Assembly (NCBI RefSeq): GCF_001661495.1
Contig: NZ_BDDT01000001.1
Coordinates: forward strand, 372,001 to 436,000
From: Pseudoalteromonas prydzensis
GTDB taxonomy: Bacteria; Pseudomonadota; Gammaproteobacteria; Enterobacterales; Alteromonadaceae
Direction: 5' to 3'
Length of the DNA stretch: 64,000 nt
Shown: piece after piece, positions 39,650 to 48,677 of the stretch
Position numbering within the stretch: position 1 is the first letter of the stretch
How the letters are laid out: the number at the start of each line of letters is the position of its first letter
Made by a program: the position numbers and the translations under genes
Notes under the pieces: generated by a model
Seen by the model: the letters and a program-made list of their open reading frames with translations, nothing else
Databases searched by the model: none
What the model was told of the DNA's origin: nothing

Positions 39650-39791
39650 TAAAAAAAGCCAGCTCAAAGTGGGCTGGCTCAATCATTACTAAATTTAGTA
39701 ACCAAATGGGAAATCAACATGATGCCTGTGCAAACTGCAATTTAACAACAAGCATAATAATAGACGTAGGTAATTAAATTTAGTTCAAAAA
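39650..39791 (-). ncRNA. Small RNA candidate, copy 2 of the tandem duplication
   Basis: Same unit as at 39476-39617: palindrome TTACTAAATTTAGTAA, and a terminator with stem AGCCAGC / GCTGGCT and T7 tail at the minus-strand 3' end. It starts 27 bp after the helicase stop, so its terminator also serves that gene. Six substitutions relative to copy 1 are concentrated in one stretch (39725-39771), while the terminator and palindrome are unchanged, as expected if RNA structure is conserved. Confidence 0.45.
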
Positions 39792-39817
39792 GAAATAGAT
39801 TTTTTTTAAAGATAATT

Positions 39818-42800
39818 CTAATTTTTAATTAAAGATAGCATTTGCTCTTCATCAAACTTAGTAAAACTCATTGATTTTTCAGTAAATAATGCATCTACTA
39901 AGGCTTGCTTATGTTGCTGCATTTTAAATACTTTTTGCTCGATTGAATTTGCCATAATTAATTTATAAACAAACACAGGGTTAGTTTGACCAATGCGATA
40001 TGCGCGATCTGTCGCCTGCTTTTCAACAGCTGGGTTCCACCATGGGTCAAAATGGATCACGGTATCAGCTTGGGTTAGGTTAAGCCCTGTTCCACCGGCT
40101 TTTAAGCTGATCAAAAACACCGAGGTTTGGCCACTGGTAAATTCAGCAATCACTTTATCGCGATGCCTTGTTTGCCCAGTCAATAGGCTGAAGTTGATAT
40201 CTAGTTCAGTTAATTGTTCAGCAATAATATCGAGGGCTGAAGTAAACTGGCTAAAAATAATGATATTACGATCTTCATCTAACATTACCGGTAAATGCTT
40301 ACTTAACCAATCAAGCTTTGCACTTCTGGCCGCTGTAGTTTCATCAATTAAACGTGGATGACAGCATATTTGTCGTAATTTCAGGAGTGCTTCTAAAAAC
40401 ATTAGCTTGCTTTTTTGCGCGCCTTGCGAGGCAAACAAATCAACCATTTTCTCTTCTAGGGAGTGAGTAATGCTTTGATAAAGCTCTTTCTGCTCGGCTT
40501 CAAATTCAAACTCTTTGATTAACTCCGTTTTAGGAGGCAGTTCCTGGGCAACTTCGGCTTTAGTGCGACGCAAAATAAAAGGTAAAATTAATGATTTAAG
40601 TTCATTAGCGCGCTGTACATCAGCATCTCGCTCAATCGGTGTTTGAAAATGTTCTTTAAAGTGAGTTTGCGAGCCAAGTAATGAAGGCATAGCAAAATCA
40701 AGCAATGATTTTAACTCAAACAAGTTATTTTCAATTGGTGTACCGCTTAAACAAAGATTAAATTGTGCGTTTAAACGTTTAACTAAACGGGTTACTTGCG
40801 CGCTGTCGTTCTTAATATATTGTGCTTCATCAAGAATAATGTTTTCAAAGTATAACGGCGCATAATAAGCAATATCACGCTTTAACAGTGGGTAAGTTGT
40901 CAAAATACAATCAGCCTGAGCTAGATGCTGTAATTGCTCCACACGGGCAGAACCAAAAATAGTGGTAACTTTAATACTACTGGCAAATTTGTTCATTTCA
41001 TTTTGCCAATTACTAACAAGACTCGTCGGGCAGACTATTAAAGTAGGGCCAACTTGTTCCCGTTGTCGTGCATTTGCTAAAAATGCAATTACTTGCAGGG
41101 TTTTACCTAACCCCATATCATCAGCCAAAATCCCCCCCAGTTGATGACGCTTTAAAAACTGCAACCACTGCACACCTTGCTGTTGGTATTCACGCAATTG
41201 CACACCGTCATTTAAGCCATGTAACTGCGTAACCTCTGTATTATTATCGCTAGTCAGCTCCGCGAGGTAAGATTCTAAGTTATCATCAACTAAGGTAACT
41301 TCTAAACTACTGTAATCAATTAAATGTACTAAGAAAGATAGCGGCATTAACAATTCGTCGCGGGTTTTCACAAACTCAAAGCGTTGCTTAAAATCGACTA
41401 AGGCATCAAAAGCAGCTTTGCTGATCACAGCAAAATTTTTACCATTGGCATAATAGTAAAAGTGCTCGCTTTGGCGATTTAATGATTCAAATTCAGGGTT
41501 ATCATTGGCTAGTACAATTGCAGCCTTGACTCCTGGGATCAATATTTTACTAACTATTTGATGGCCTTTACCGCGCTTAACCTCTAAATTAACGCTACTG
41601 ATTGCTTTTTTAACGACTAATTTTTTGTCTGTTACTTTCCAACCACGCTGTTTAAGGCTTGGAATAACTTCATATTTAAACCAATGCTGATGAATAACTG
41701 ATTGTTTATTAAATATAAACTCATTCTGTAAAGCCCCTTTACATAGCGTAAAACCTAAGTTTGTAAGCTCAGTATTCACTGTATTCTCAAGCGAGGCATT
41801 AAGCAGATGCGCAGGAGCCGCATTAGGAGCATAATGCTGATCTTGATAATTGAAGTTAAGTATTAGTTTTAAATCATTATTACTATTACTAACTTCAACA
41901 ACAGCTGATGCATCGGCAACACGCTTTATTCTTTTTCGTTCTGATTGTTGATAATGAGGGATAACGCCATCGCCAAAATTAGCCGCTAATTGTTTATACA
42001 CTCGGTCAAAGTTGGCGGTATGAATTGCAGGAATAGAACGTATATGCGCAACTTCTTCGCCGCTCAATGGTGTACGTAAACGACCGATCCGCAATTGTTC
42101 AGTATCAAGATAAGTAGGCGGTGTGGTTTTCAGTAACAACCATGATTCTCTGCTACTTATGCGAACATTTAATTGCGTAAGATCGTTTTTATGCGACCAT
42201 GAAAAACTAAGATCCTCTGCGCTATCAGCTTTAATTGCTTGACGAGAGCGGCCAAAGAATAAACGCTGAGAACTCAGTAACTGTTGTAATGCATTAAAAC
42301 CCCATTGCCCTTTAAGCTCTAAGTTACCTAGAGCATTTTGCGAACGAATCCAACTGTACAAACGAAAATCCGTTTCAAGCAAATCTGTTGGGGTAACAAA
42401 GCTATTGAGCTGTTGGTCAGTTAAATTGCGGCCAAGGGTATAATTATGGTCAATAGAAAATGCGGCAATTTTAGGTGTTAAGATAACCCGATTGTTTTCT
42501 ACATCAAGTACAAATAATAGTACATTTTTAGCTTCTGCTGACTGGGTTTGCTTAAGTGTTGTTAGCTCTTCAAACCAATCATTCATTATGTAATCTTGGC
42601 CATAATCACCTGAGTGATCTATTTTCAGCTTCAATAGCACTGCAGCTAAATGACGGCAATTAGTTTTGGCATCACATGAGCAATGGCGGTCAACTGCAAA
42701 GCCATTAGCTAATTTTCTGATTTCAATATGCTGGGTAAACGTGCTGCCTTGGTTACCGAACATCGACGCATCAATCACGGAAAAATCATGATTATGTTCT

Positions 42801-42967
42801 AACCAATTAATCTGACCGTTCGCAACATACTCTTTTGCTTTACTGAGCACATGCGGTTTAAACAGTTGCTTAATAAACCGTTCAGATAAAGGGAATTGAG
42901 TCGCTTGTTCTTGTTTTATCTCTTCAAAAATAGCGAGTAAGTCATTCTTAGATAAGTTAGCAGACAT
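39818..42967 (-). CDS. SWIM zinc-finger SNF2-family DNA translocase/helicase
   Basis: I chose the start at 42967 (1049 residues, MSANLSKNDLLAIFEE); a GTG 19 codons earlier is open but encodes a spurious hydrophobic stretch. The SWIM finger (Cys96, Cys98, Cys104, His106) is near the N-terminus, then a 450-residue spacer, then the SNF2 helicase core: ADDMGLGKT (Lys622), DEAQ (from Asp713), LSGTPIENNL, and motifs V/VI in SLKAGGTGLNLTQAD to DRAYRIGQ. Such proteins move along DNA using ATP; their role is repair or chromosome remodelling in bacteria. It abuts the left iteron cluster of the replication region. Confidence 0.93.
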   Translation of the reverse strand: MSANLSKNDLLAIFEEIKQEQATQFPLSERFIKQLFKPHVLSKAKEYVANGQINWLEHNHDFSVIDASMFGNQGSTFTQHIEIRKLANGFAVDRHCSCDAKTNCRHLAAVLLKLKIDHSGDYGQDYIMNDWFEELTTLKQTQSAEAKNVLLFVLDVENNRVILTPKIAAFSIDHNYTLGRNLTDQQLNSFVTPTDLLETDFRLYSWIRSQNALGNLELKGQWGFNALQQLLSSQRLFFGRSRQAIKADSAEDLSFSWSHKNDLTQLNVRISSRESWLLLKTTPPTYLDTEQLRIGRLRTPLSGEEVAHIRSIPAIHTANFDRVYKQLAANFGDGVIPHYQQSERKRIKRVADASAVVEVSNSNNDLKLILNFNYQDQHYAPNAAPAHLLNASLENTVNTELTNLGFTLCKGALQNEFIFNKQSVIHQHWFKYEVIPSLKQRGWKVTDKKLVVKKAISSVNLEVKRGKGHQIVSKILIPGVKAAIVLANDNPEFESLNRQSEHFYYYANGKNFAVISKAAFDALVDFKQRFEFVKTRDELLMPLSFLVHLIDYSSLEVTLVDDNLESYLAELTSDNNTEVTQLHGLNDGVQLREYQQQGVQWLQFLKRHQLGGILADDMGLGKTLQVIAFLANARQREQVGPTLIVCPTSLVSNWQNEMNKFASSIKVTTIFGSARVEQLQHLAQADCILTTYPLLKRDIAYYAPLYFENIILDEAQYIKNDSAQVTRLVKRLNAQFNLCLSGTPIENNLFELKSLLDFAMPSLLGSQTHFKEHFQTPIERDADVQRANELKSLILPFILRRTKAEVAQELPPKTELIKEFEFEAEQKELYQSITHSLEEKMVDLFASQGAQKSKLMFLEALLKLRQICCHPRLIDETTAARSAKLDWLSKHLPVMLDEDRNIIIFSQFTSALDIIAEQLTELDINFSLLTGQTRHRDKVIAEFTSGQTSVFLISLKAGGTGLNLTQADTVIHFDPWWNPAVEKQATDRAYRIGQTNPVFVYKLIMANSIEQKVFKMQQHKQALVDALFTEKSMSFTKFDEEQMLSLIKN

Positions 42968-43382
42968 ATTGCTCAAGGCAGTAAAAATCAAAAATAATTT
43001 TACCAGTATATGATTTATCTTCACTGAGCTAAAGCATTAATATGTTTAATCGGACTGGTTGGAGCTGCCAGCTTAGTAAAAAAATGATCTCGGCATAGAT
43101 AACTGAGTAGATTTGTAGTTAATCACAATTAACCAACAACTAACACACAAGTTATAAACAACTCACTAGAAATAAGGGGGCTTTACAGATCATATTTTTA
43201 CTAAGCAAAGAGCTATCAACTTGCAAAAAGCGAAAATAAGGGGAGTAAGTTAGTAAAAAAATGATCTGCACGTTAAAAACGCTCTGCTTTAAACATTTCA
43301 GATCATTATTTTACTAACAAAATGAGGGTTGAGATCAGATTATTACTAACTTGATAGCACCCTTAGATCAGATTTTTATCAA
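42968..43382. repeat. Left iteron cluster (six copies) between parB and the helicase
   Basis: Copies of the 18-bp iteron TTAGTAAAAAAATGATCT lie at 43073-43090 and 43250-43267 (+ strand), and in reverse at 43187-43204, 43300-43317, 43332-43349 and 43365-43382 (the last two degenerate). The last ends at the parB stop. All contain GATC. The reading of opposite orientations within 300 bp is unusual and suggests pairing of initiator molecules. The unit is the same as that upstream of rep, 2.5 kb away. Confidence 0.75.
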
Positions 43383-44345
43383 CTAATTAAAAGCATTCAA
43401 AAGCTTAGTTAACTGCTCTAAGCGCTTGTCAGTCATCACTTTATTGTCAATTTTAATGGAAACATCACCACTTTTTAAGTTGCGTTGTACGCTGATATAG
43501 TCATTTTCTAACAATGCTTCGCGGCGTTGTGCTGATTGTGGCTCAGCAGTAAGTAGCTTAGTGATCGCCATTGCACGCTTATCATCGCCAGTAATTTCTT
43601 CTAAACTTTGATCATGCGTTAAATGATTAACCAGCTGATTAAAGGCATGTTCGTCTCGCTCTTTAGCTGCAATCAATTTTTTAGCAACTTCACGGCCAAC
43701 ATGGTTCGCGGTTGGGTAGAGCGAAAGCACTGTTGCAGGAAGCTTCTCGTACGCTTTAATTGCATCGGCAATGGCTGTATGAGATACGCCTTCAATCGCA
43801 GCTACTTCGCGGTAAGAGCCTTTTTTGCCTTGCTCAACTAACTCATCTTTAGTCTGTTGGTAAGCTTGGCCGAGTTCCCATAAGCTTGGAGCGATATATT
43901 GATCCGATGAAATAGCTAAAATCTTAGCATCTTGCTCGGTGAAATCAGTTGAACTCAACACCATATAATCAGCTTGACCTAAAATACAGGCCATACGGCG
44001 ACGTGAGCCTGCCAGTACGAGTGTTTCGTCACCTTTATCCCAACACAGGGCTGGGTGTTGGTTGCGTCCATCCTCGCTGATAGCAGGAAGGATATCAGCA
44101 ACTGATTTTTCATTCAGTAATATTTGAACACGACGATTTTTAGCATAGACCTTCGTACTACTTTCAATTTCTGCATGAGGGATCACTTTACAAATAAGGG
44201 TGATCTGGCGAGTTGGATCACTCGGTGCAGGCATTTTGATCACATCACCAGCACTGGCTTGCTCCAGTAATTCATCTAAGCTACTACTACCAATTGAAGT
44301 TGCAAAAGGATCTAAGCTGGTGTCATTTTTACGTTTTTTAGCCAT
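43383..44345 (-). CDS. parB: ParB-family partition protein
   Basis: A 320-residue ParB. The ParB/Srx-like N-terminal domain (about 75-170) carries ALCWDKGDETLVLAGSRRRMAC, which matches the GSRRRxA motif of CTP-binding ParB/RepB proteins. The helix-turn-helix is at about 180-215 (EVAAIEGVSHTAIADAI). It would bind a centromere and be moved by ParA. It lies 15 bp downstream of parA and forms one operon with it. Its stop abuts the left iteron cluster. No parS site was identified. Confidence 0.92.
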   Translation of the reverse strand: MAKKRKNDTSLDPFATSIGSSSLDELLEQASAGDVIKMPAPSDPTRQITLICKVIPHAEIESSTKVYAKNRRVQILLNEKSVADILPAISEDGRNQHPALCWDKGDETLVLAGSRRRMACILGQADYMVLSSTDFTEQDAKILAISSDQYIAPSLWELGQAYQQTKDELVEQGKKGSYREVAAIEGVSHTAIADAIKAYEKLPATVLSLYPTANHVGREVAKKLIAAKERDEHAFNQLVNHLTHDQSLEEITGDDKRAMAITKLLTAEPQSAQRREALLENDYISVQRNLKSGDVSIKIDNKVMTDKRLEQLTKLLNAFN

Positions 44346-44360
44346 TTTTTGTTAACTACC

Positions 44361-45599
44361 TTACTTAGGTTCATTCAATTGAGATTGGGTTGAAAGCCAA
44401 TTTGAGCGGATCAACATTTCAAGTTCATCGACAACATCCTTAATATTTTCTTGTGCGCGCAGTAAAGACTCACGACTGGCAAGACTATCCGATGTTTTTT
44501 GATCAAATATGGTGTTAAATGATGATGAACTGGCTGTAATAGCTGAACTATGGTTAATAGGGTAACTCATCACTTGACGACCAAATGCACTACGAACATC
44601 TTTAACAATGTCACGTTGTGAGTGGTTACCTTTAACGTAATTAGTGACTAAAAACTGCATAAAGTCCCAGCCTTCATGGCCTAAAGAAGCCACTGTGTGA
44701 TAAATTTCACCTAAGCGTTTAAGATATTTATTGTTCGCATCAAAGTCTACAGCTTCTGGATGAACAGGAATTAGCATGGCAGTAGAAGCCATTAAAGCGT
44801 TATAAAACATAAAGTTAAGAGAAGGAGCTGTATCAATTAAGATAATATCAAATTGGTCTTTGACGGGCTCAATGACTTTTTCGAGTAATTTATGATAATG
44901 ACGAGTAACATCATAACTTGAGCTATCTTTTAACAAGGTCGCTGTTTCATGCTCAAAATAAAAATCATCCATACCAGAAGGTAATATTCGGATATTTGGA
45001 ATATGCGTAGGTAAAAAAGCATTCGTAACAAGTTGTTGCCAGGTTTCATCCGCATCTAAATCAATACAATCACGCATTAAATCACCAACCGTAATTGGTT
45101 CAGGTTCGCTAGGTGGGAAAAAACTTGAAGAAGAGCCTTGTGGATCTAAATCGATAATACCGATGCGGTAACGCTTAATATTTGTAGTTGCTAACGCAGC
45201 TGCAATATTTACCATACTGGTGGTTTTACCACAGCCGCCTTTTAACGAATTGATCACAATAACCTGTAATTTATCGTCAACATTGCGATGATCTGGCTGA
45301 ATATCCATGATATCTGCCATTGCAAAGATATTAACTAGGGTATACGCATAATGACCATTAGCACCGCGTTTGATATTTAACTCGTCAAAATCGCCATTGT
45401 CATGTCGGCGTTTTAAAGTGCGGTTGTTACAGCCTAACAGATCAGCTGCTGCCTTTTGGGTATAGGTGCGTAGTTCTTTTTCTTCTGATTTTAAATGGGC
45501 ACGATAATGCTGAATACGTCCTGCTAATGATTTTTCTGCTACTTCTGCAGTTGCTTTTAAAAGCCGATAGGTGGAGAGCGCATTATTATGAATTGACAT
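44361..45599 (-). CDS. parA: ParA-family partition ATPase (type Ia)
   Basis: The ATG at 45599 (412 residues) has GAGGAA six bases upstream; the frame opens eight codons earlier. A DNA-binding helix-turn-helix sits in the N-terminal region (about 60-90, AAADLLGCNNRTLKRRHDNG), as in the autoregulating type Ia ParA proteins of P1 and F. The deviant Walker A is KGGCGKTT with Lys125, Walker B-like DIILIDTAPSLN. It partitions the replicon and likely represses its own operon through sites in the 45.6-45.8 kb spacer. Confidence 0.94.
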   Translation of the reverse strand: MSIHNNALSTYRLLKATAEVAEKSLAGRIQHYRAHLKSEEKELRTYTQKAAADLLGCNNRTLKRRHDNGDFDELNIKRGANGHYAYTLVNIFAMADIMDIQPDHRNVDDKLQVIVINSLKGGCGKTTSMVNIAAALATTNIKRYRIGIIDLDPQGSSSSFFPPSEPEPITVGDLMRDCIDLDADETWQQLVTNAFLPTHIPNIRILPSGMDDFYFEHETATLLKDSSSYDVTRHYHKLLEKVIEPVKDQFDIILIDTAPSLNFMFYNALMASTAMLIPVHPEAVDFDANNKYLKRLGEIYHTVASLGHEGWDFMQFLVTNYVKGNHSQRDIVKDVRSAFGRQVMSYPINHSSAITASSSSFNTIFDQKTSDSLASRESLLRAQENIKDVVDELEMLIRSNWLSTQSQLNEPK

Positions 45600-46372
45600 A
45601 CTTTCTTCCTCAAAGTTAGGCATTTAGTATAATGTCCATTCAAATGACTGTAAACAACTATTTATGACGACATCACTTTTAATAACAAGACATTAAAAAA
45701 ACCTATTGAAGACTTAATATCGCTTAGTATAAATAAAGAAGTTTAAAGGTGGTTAAATATATAAGGTAGTAAAGGTTAAGGGGCTAAAATATGAATATAA
45801 CCTCATGAAATATATAAACAATAGTAAAAAAAGTGGATCAGGTTTATACTTAGTTAAGATCAGATCTTTAGTTACTGGCAGATCACTATTTTACTTACCG
45901 GAAATTTAATAATTGAGTTATACACAGCTTGAGCACAGTATTATGCACAAAAAGTGTCGTTTAGATCAGTTTTTTACTAAGTAAATTAAGATGTTATCCA
46001 CCATCTATCTGTAAATATAGTGGCTTTAATTAGTATAGATCTGATCTGTAGTAGGTATAGATCAGATCTATGCTAACTGATCTGCTGATTATCCACAGCC
46101 TAGTAAGAAAAAACATAATTATGTCGTGTGTTTAATCGTAAAAAATGAAAAAAGACGGACAATATTTTAGTTGAGTTAGTAAAAATTAGACTTATAACCC
46201 CTCAGTTAGTAAAAAAGTGATCTCAAAACGTCAAAGATCATGCTATGTTAGTAAAAAAGTGATCTGAAAATATATTTTAAACTCAGATCAAGTTTATACT
46301 AACTTAAACATTTAACTTTTACAGTTTAATGTGTTGTTATTAACTGTCGCAACAAATTTGGAAATAAGAACA
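45600..46372. other. Replication origin region of the replicon (right iteron cluster, DnaA boxes)
   Basis: A 773-bp AT-rich spacer between divergent parA and rep. It holds DnaA boxes, iterons in both orientations and long A/T-rich tracts around 45770-45830 and 46266-46330 suited to melting. Exact iterons: 46206-46223 and 46248-46265 (+). Close copies in reverse: 45880-45897, 45963-45980, 46285-46302. Degenerate ones: 45821-45840, 45836-45853, 46176-46193. A paired inverted element around GATC lies at 46030-46076. It is the probable unidirectional origin that serves the Rep protein. Confidence 0.8.
45918..46097. other. DnaA boxes within the origin
   Basis: TTATACACA (45918-45926) and TTATCCACA (46089-46097) match the consensus TTATNCACA; TTATCCACC (45994-46002) has one mismatch. 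All three are on the + strand. This shows that host DnaA participates in initiation, as in R1, P1 and Vibrio chromosome II. Confidence 0.8.
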
Positions 46373-47587
46373 ATGAACCGAAAGGTCAACATCTCGGTAG
46401 ATAACTTGCCCGATACATTACGGGGCCAGATCCACGGGGTGGAAAGTGCAATTGATAACGAAAGCCTCGCATTATTTACAGATAATAAAGATGTACGTGT
46501 ATCAATAGAAAATGCAGCGCATGGTTTACGAGCCTATTCAAATACATTTAATCATTATGATTTATGGGGACGCTTTGTTCGCTCAGGTCATAAAAAATTA
46601 CCTTTAGAAGAAGCACCAAAAAAAACCATCATCACTCGGAAAATATCAGAGAAAGTTGATGGAATTTTATATGATGGTGAAATTAAAATTACACCTGCTG
46701 TAGTCAGTAGCCGCAAAGATGGTGAGGATGTTGAATATTTAGTTTGGCCATCAGATCGCGAAGAAAAAGTTGAACGTGCTCTTATTCGTTTAGCATCAAA
46801 AGGTAAAATCGTAAAAATTAATTTTAAGTCCGGTATTCAATATGCTGTGGTTTTTTCGATGAACGAATTAGCTCAGGAACTTAAGGCTGTTGGGCAATCG
46901 ATGCCTTACCCGCAAATCAAAGAAGCATTAGAAGCATTACAAGGTTCGAAGTTATCTTTTAAATATTCTGCGACAGATACAAAAAATACAGATATCGATG
47001 ATTCATTTTACGAATCAAACATGAACTTTTTGTCATCTCTTCACTTTAGTGGAAAGAAAGGGCAGGGCGGGAACGTAAAATGTGTGGCATGTTTGAATGC
47101 GTTTGTGCATAACATGATCGATAATCTTGAATACAAAGGTTATTACTTCAATAGTGCACAAGAATTAAAACGCGGATTATCTCGTTGGATGATGCTTCGC
47201 CTTTATCATTTATGGCGCTATGCTGCACCAGGTAAAACATATCATTTTAGATTACTTTCTATTATGGAAAAATATGGTTCAATATATTCGACCGATGATA
47301 TTACAGAAAATAAATTAAAAGCACTGCGTCGTGATATGACAACAACAATGAAAGATTTAATTGAGAAAGGTGCAATTTCAGAATACAGCATCACTAATGT
47401 TAAAGATGATAAAACAGGTAACATTGTTGACTATACCTATGAAATGCATCCATCTGATCAGTTCTGTGATGAAATACTAACGTTGAACAAGCATAACAAA
47501 CGAATTGAGATCCAAGGTGGAAAACGTATTGTTGAGAATGCTGTCTTAATTGATGAAGATAAAATTGAAGCTATTGTAGAAGATTGA
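46373..47587 (+). CDS. Plasmid-type replication initiator protein
   Basis: The ATG at 46373 (404 residues, MNRKVNISVDNLPDTLRG) has GGAAATAAG about ten bases upstream. The frame opens at a GTG 14 codons earlier with no ribosome site. Residues 100-250 and 250-380 look like the two winged-helix halves typical of iteron-binding Rep proteins (PQIKEALEALQGSKLSF; SRWMMLRLYHLWRYAAPGK; LKALRRDMTTTMKDLIEKG). I cannot assign a single family with certainty. Iterons upstream, DnaA boxes and the neighbouring parAB make an initiator role nearly certain. The RepA of Pseudoalteromonas chromosome II is the likely homologue. Confidence 0.85.
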   Translation: MNRKVNISVDNLPDTLRGQIHGVESAIDNESLALFTDNKDVRVSIENAAHGLRAYSNTFNHYDLWGRFVRSGHKKLPLEEAPKKTIITRKISEKVDGILYDGEIKITPAVVSSRKDGEDVEYLVWPSDREEKVERALIRLASKGKIVKINFKSGIQYAVVFSMNELAQELKAVGQSMPYPQIKEALEALQGSKLSFKYSATDTKNTDIDDSFYESNMNFLSSLHFSGKKGQGGNVKCVACLNAFVHNMIDNLEYKGYYFNSAQELKRGLSRWMMLRLYHLWRYAAPGKTYHFRLLSIMEKYGSIYSTDDITENKLKALRRDMTTTMKDLIEKGAISEYSITNVKDDKTGNIVDYTYEMHPSDQFCDEILTLNKHNKRIEIQGGKRIVENAVLIDEDKIEAIVED

Positions 47588-47614
47588 TTTTAATTCACGC
47601 TAGTATAATTTACC

Positions 47615-47641
47615 AAAAGGCCGCTATATAGCGGCCTTTTT
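47615..47641. terminator. Bidirectional terminator between rep and tus
   Basis: A perfect 26-bp palindrome beginning AAAAGGCCGCTA and ending TAGCGGCCTTTT, lying between the convergent rep and tus genes; T runs serve both directions. Confidence 0.92.
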
Positions 47642-47648
47642 AACATAA

Positions 47649-48524
47649 TCACTTATCAACTTGTTCTAAATAAAGCCTATCAACAAGAAAATCATATTCA
47701 CGTTTTCGCGGGTGGCTTTCAGGTTTTTGATAATCTGACAAAGTGCCGAGTTTTACATCTGGTTCAGGATTAATCAAAATAAAGGGCAATGCTGCACTTA
47801 CATGATAACGGTTTTGTGCTGTATATCTAACATTCACTTGAGGGCTTACGCGAGTTGGCCGGCGAATTCTTAACTTTTCTTTATCACCTAAACTTGCAAC
47901 TCTTGATTGTTCTTGAGCAACAAGAGCTTGCCAGCTGTGTTGGTCTATCATCCGAGGATTAGAGTAACCTGCGGATTTTTCGAGCATGGCGAGAGCCATT
48001 TTTTTAGTCAGCGTTTTGGTCGCATGCTTATGCATCCAAGTAAAGCGAACTGAAAAAGGGGAGTCAATTTCAAAGTGCACTTTGCGATATGCTGCTAGTG
48101 TTATTAAATTTGGAATCGCATTGTGTACAGCTTCAAAGCGAGCATCATTATTATCGATTGCTAAAATACAATCTTTAAATGAAGCTTTTGCTTTATTTAA
48201 TTGTTGAATCCGCGCAACGAGTTGTCTTTGATCTGCATTATCAATAACCAATAGACCTGGGTGGCGCTTTAAAACACGACTACTGAGGTCAGTTTTTTTA
48301 TATATATCTGTAAACGAATTTAATATTGCTCTGTGGGCTTCATCGCCAGTTATTTTTTTAACACTGATAGATTGGGGAATCACTTTTTCATCCCGACTTT
48401 CAATATCAGGTAATTGATAATATTCAGCCTTTTTGTAGCCACAGGATTTAAGATCATCAATAAATAAGTTTGTTAAATCACTAAGTAAGTCGAACTGACT
48501 GCGAATTTGTACTTTAGTTACCAT
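47649..48524 (-). CDS. tus: Tus, replication terminus-binding protein
   Basis: A 291-residue protein that aligns with E. coli Tus along its length: VARIQQLNKAKASFKD with VSHIQHINKLKTTFEH, RFEAVHNAIPNLITLAAYR with RFEWVHRHLPGLITLNAYR, and EKLRIRRPTRVSP with AKLKIKRPVKVQP. The residues that trap the flipped cytosine, Phe140 and His144 in E. coli, are conserved (Phe130 and His134); Gly149 is replaced by Asn139. It binds Ter sites and blocks the replicative helicase from one side only. A repeat resembling Ter overlaps its promoter. Finding it next to an origin rather than at the terminus is unusual. No Shine-Dalgarno is visible; the leader must be very short. Confidence 0.93.
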   Translation of the reverse strand: MVTKVQIRSQFDLLSDLTNLFIDDLKSCGYKKAEYYQLPDIESRDEKVIPQSISVKKITGDEAHRAILNSFTDIYKKTDLSSRVLKRHPGLLVIDNADQRQLVARIQQLNKAKASFKDCILAIDNNDARFEAVHNAIPNLITLAAYRKVHFEIDSPFSVRFTWMHKHATKTLTKKMALAMLEKSAGYSNPRMIDQHSWQALVAQEQSRVASLGDKEKLRIRRPTRVSPQVNVRYTAQNRYHVSAALPFILINPEPDVKLGTLSDYQKPESHPRKREYDFLVDRLYLEQVDK

Positions 48525-48544
48525 AAGAACACATCATACTAATT
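48525..48544 (-). promoter_or_regulatory. Ter-like site 1, overlapping the tus promoter (minus orientation)
   Basis: On the minus strand the 16-bp core AGTATGATGTGTTCTT spans 48525-48540, immediately before the tus ATG. Upstream bases (AATT) make the first ten identical to E. coli TerA, AATTAGTATG. A plausible -35/-10 pair, TAGACT with TATGAT, would have its -10 inside the site, so Tus could repress its own gene as in E. coli. By E. coli polarity it would stop forks arriving from the right. Confidence 0.75.
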
Positions 48545-48661
48545 TGATACAGCTAGTCTACCATAGTGAAAAATATTTTCTATATTTAATCACCGCACAT
48601 TCCTTTTGGTTATATTTAGCTAAGTTTATCTCGGGGCTAAGTTTAAATTATTAGCACATTG

Positions 48662-48677
48662 AGTATGATGTGTTCTT
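48662..48677 (+). other. Ter-like site 2 (plus orientation)
   Basis: An exact copy of the 16-bp core AGTATGATGTGTTCTT on the + strand, 122 bp from site 1 and opposite to it, in sequence without a gene. By E. coli polarity it blocks forks moving rightward from the origin. Confidence 0.75.

Noticed and set aside
39476..39791. Tandem repeat as a mobile MITE or CRISPR array
   Set aside because: There are only two long units, no terminal inverted repeats with target duplication and no short spacers; a terminator at the end of each unit fits sRNA or UTR duplication better.
42968..43024. GTG start at 43024 for the SNF2 gene giving a signal-peptide-like N-terminus
   Set aside because: A cytoplasmic DNA translocase should not have one; the ATG at 42967 starts the family-like sequence.
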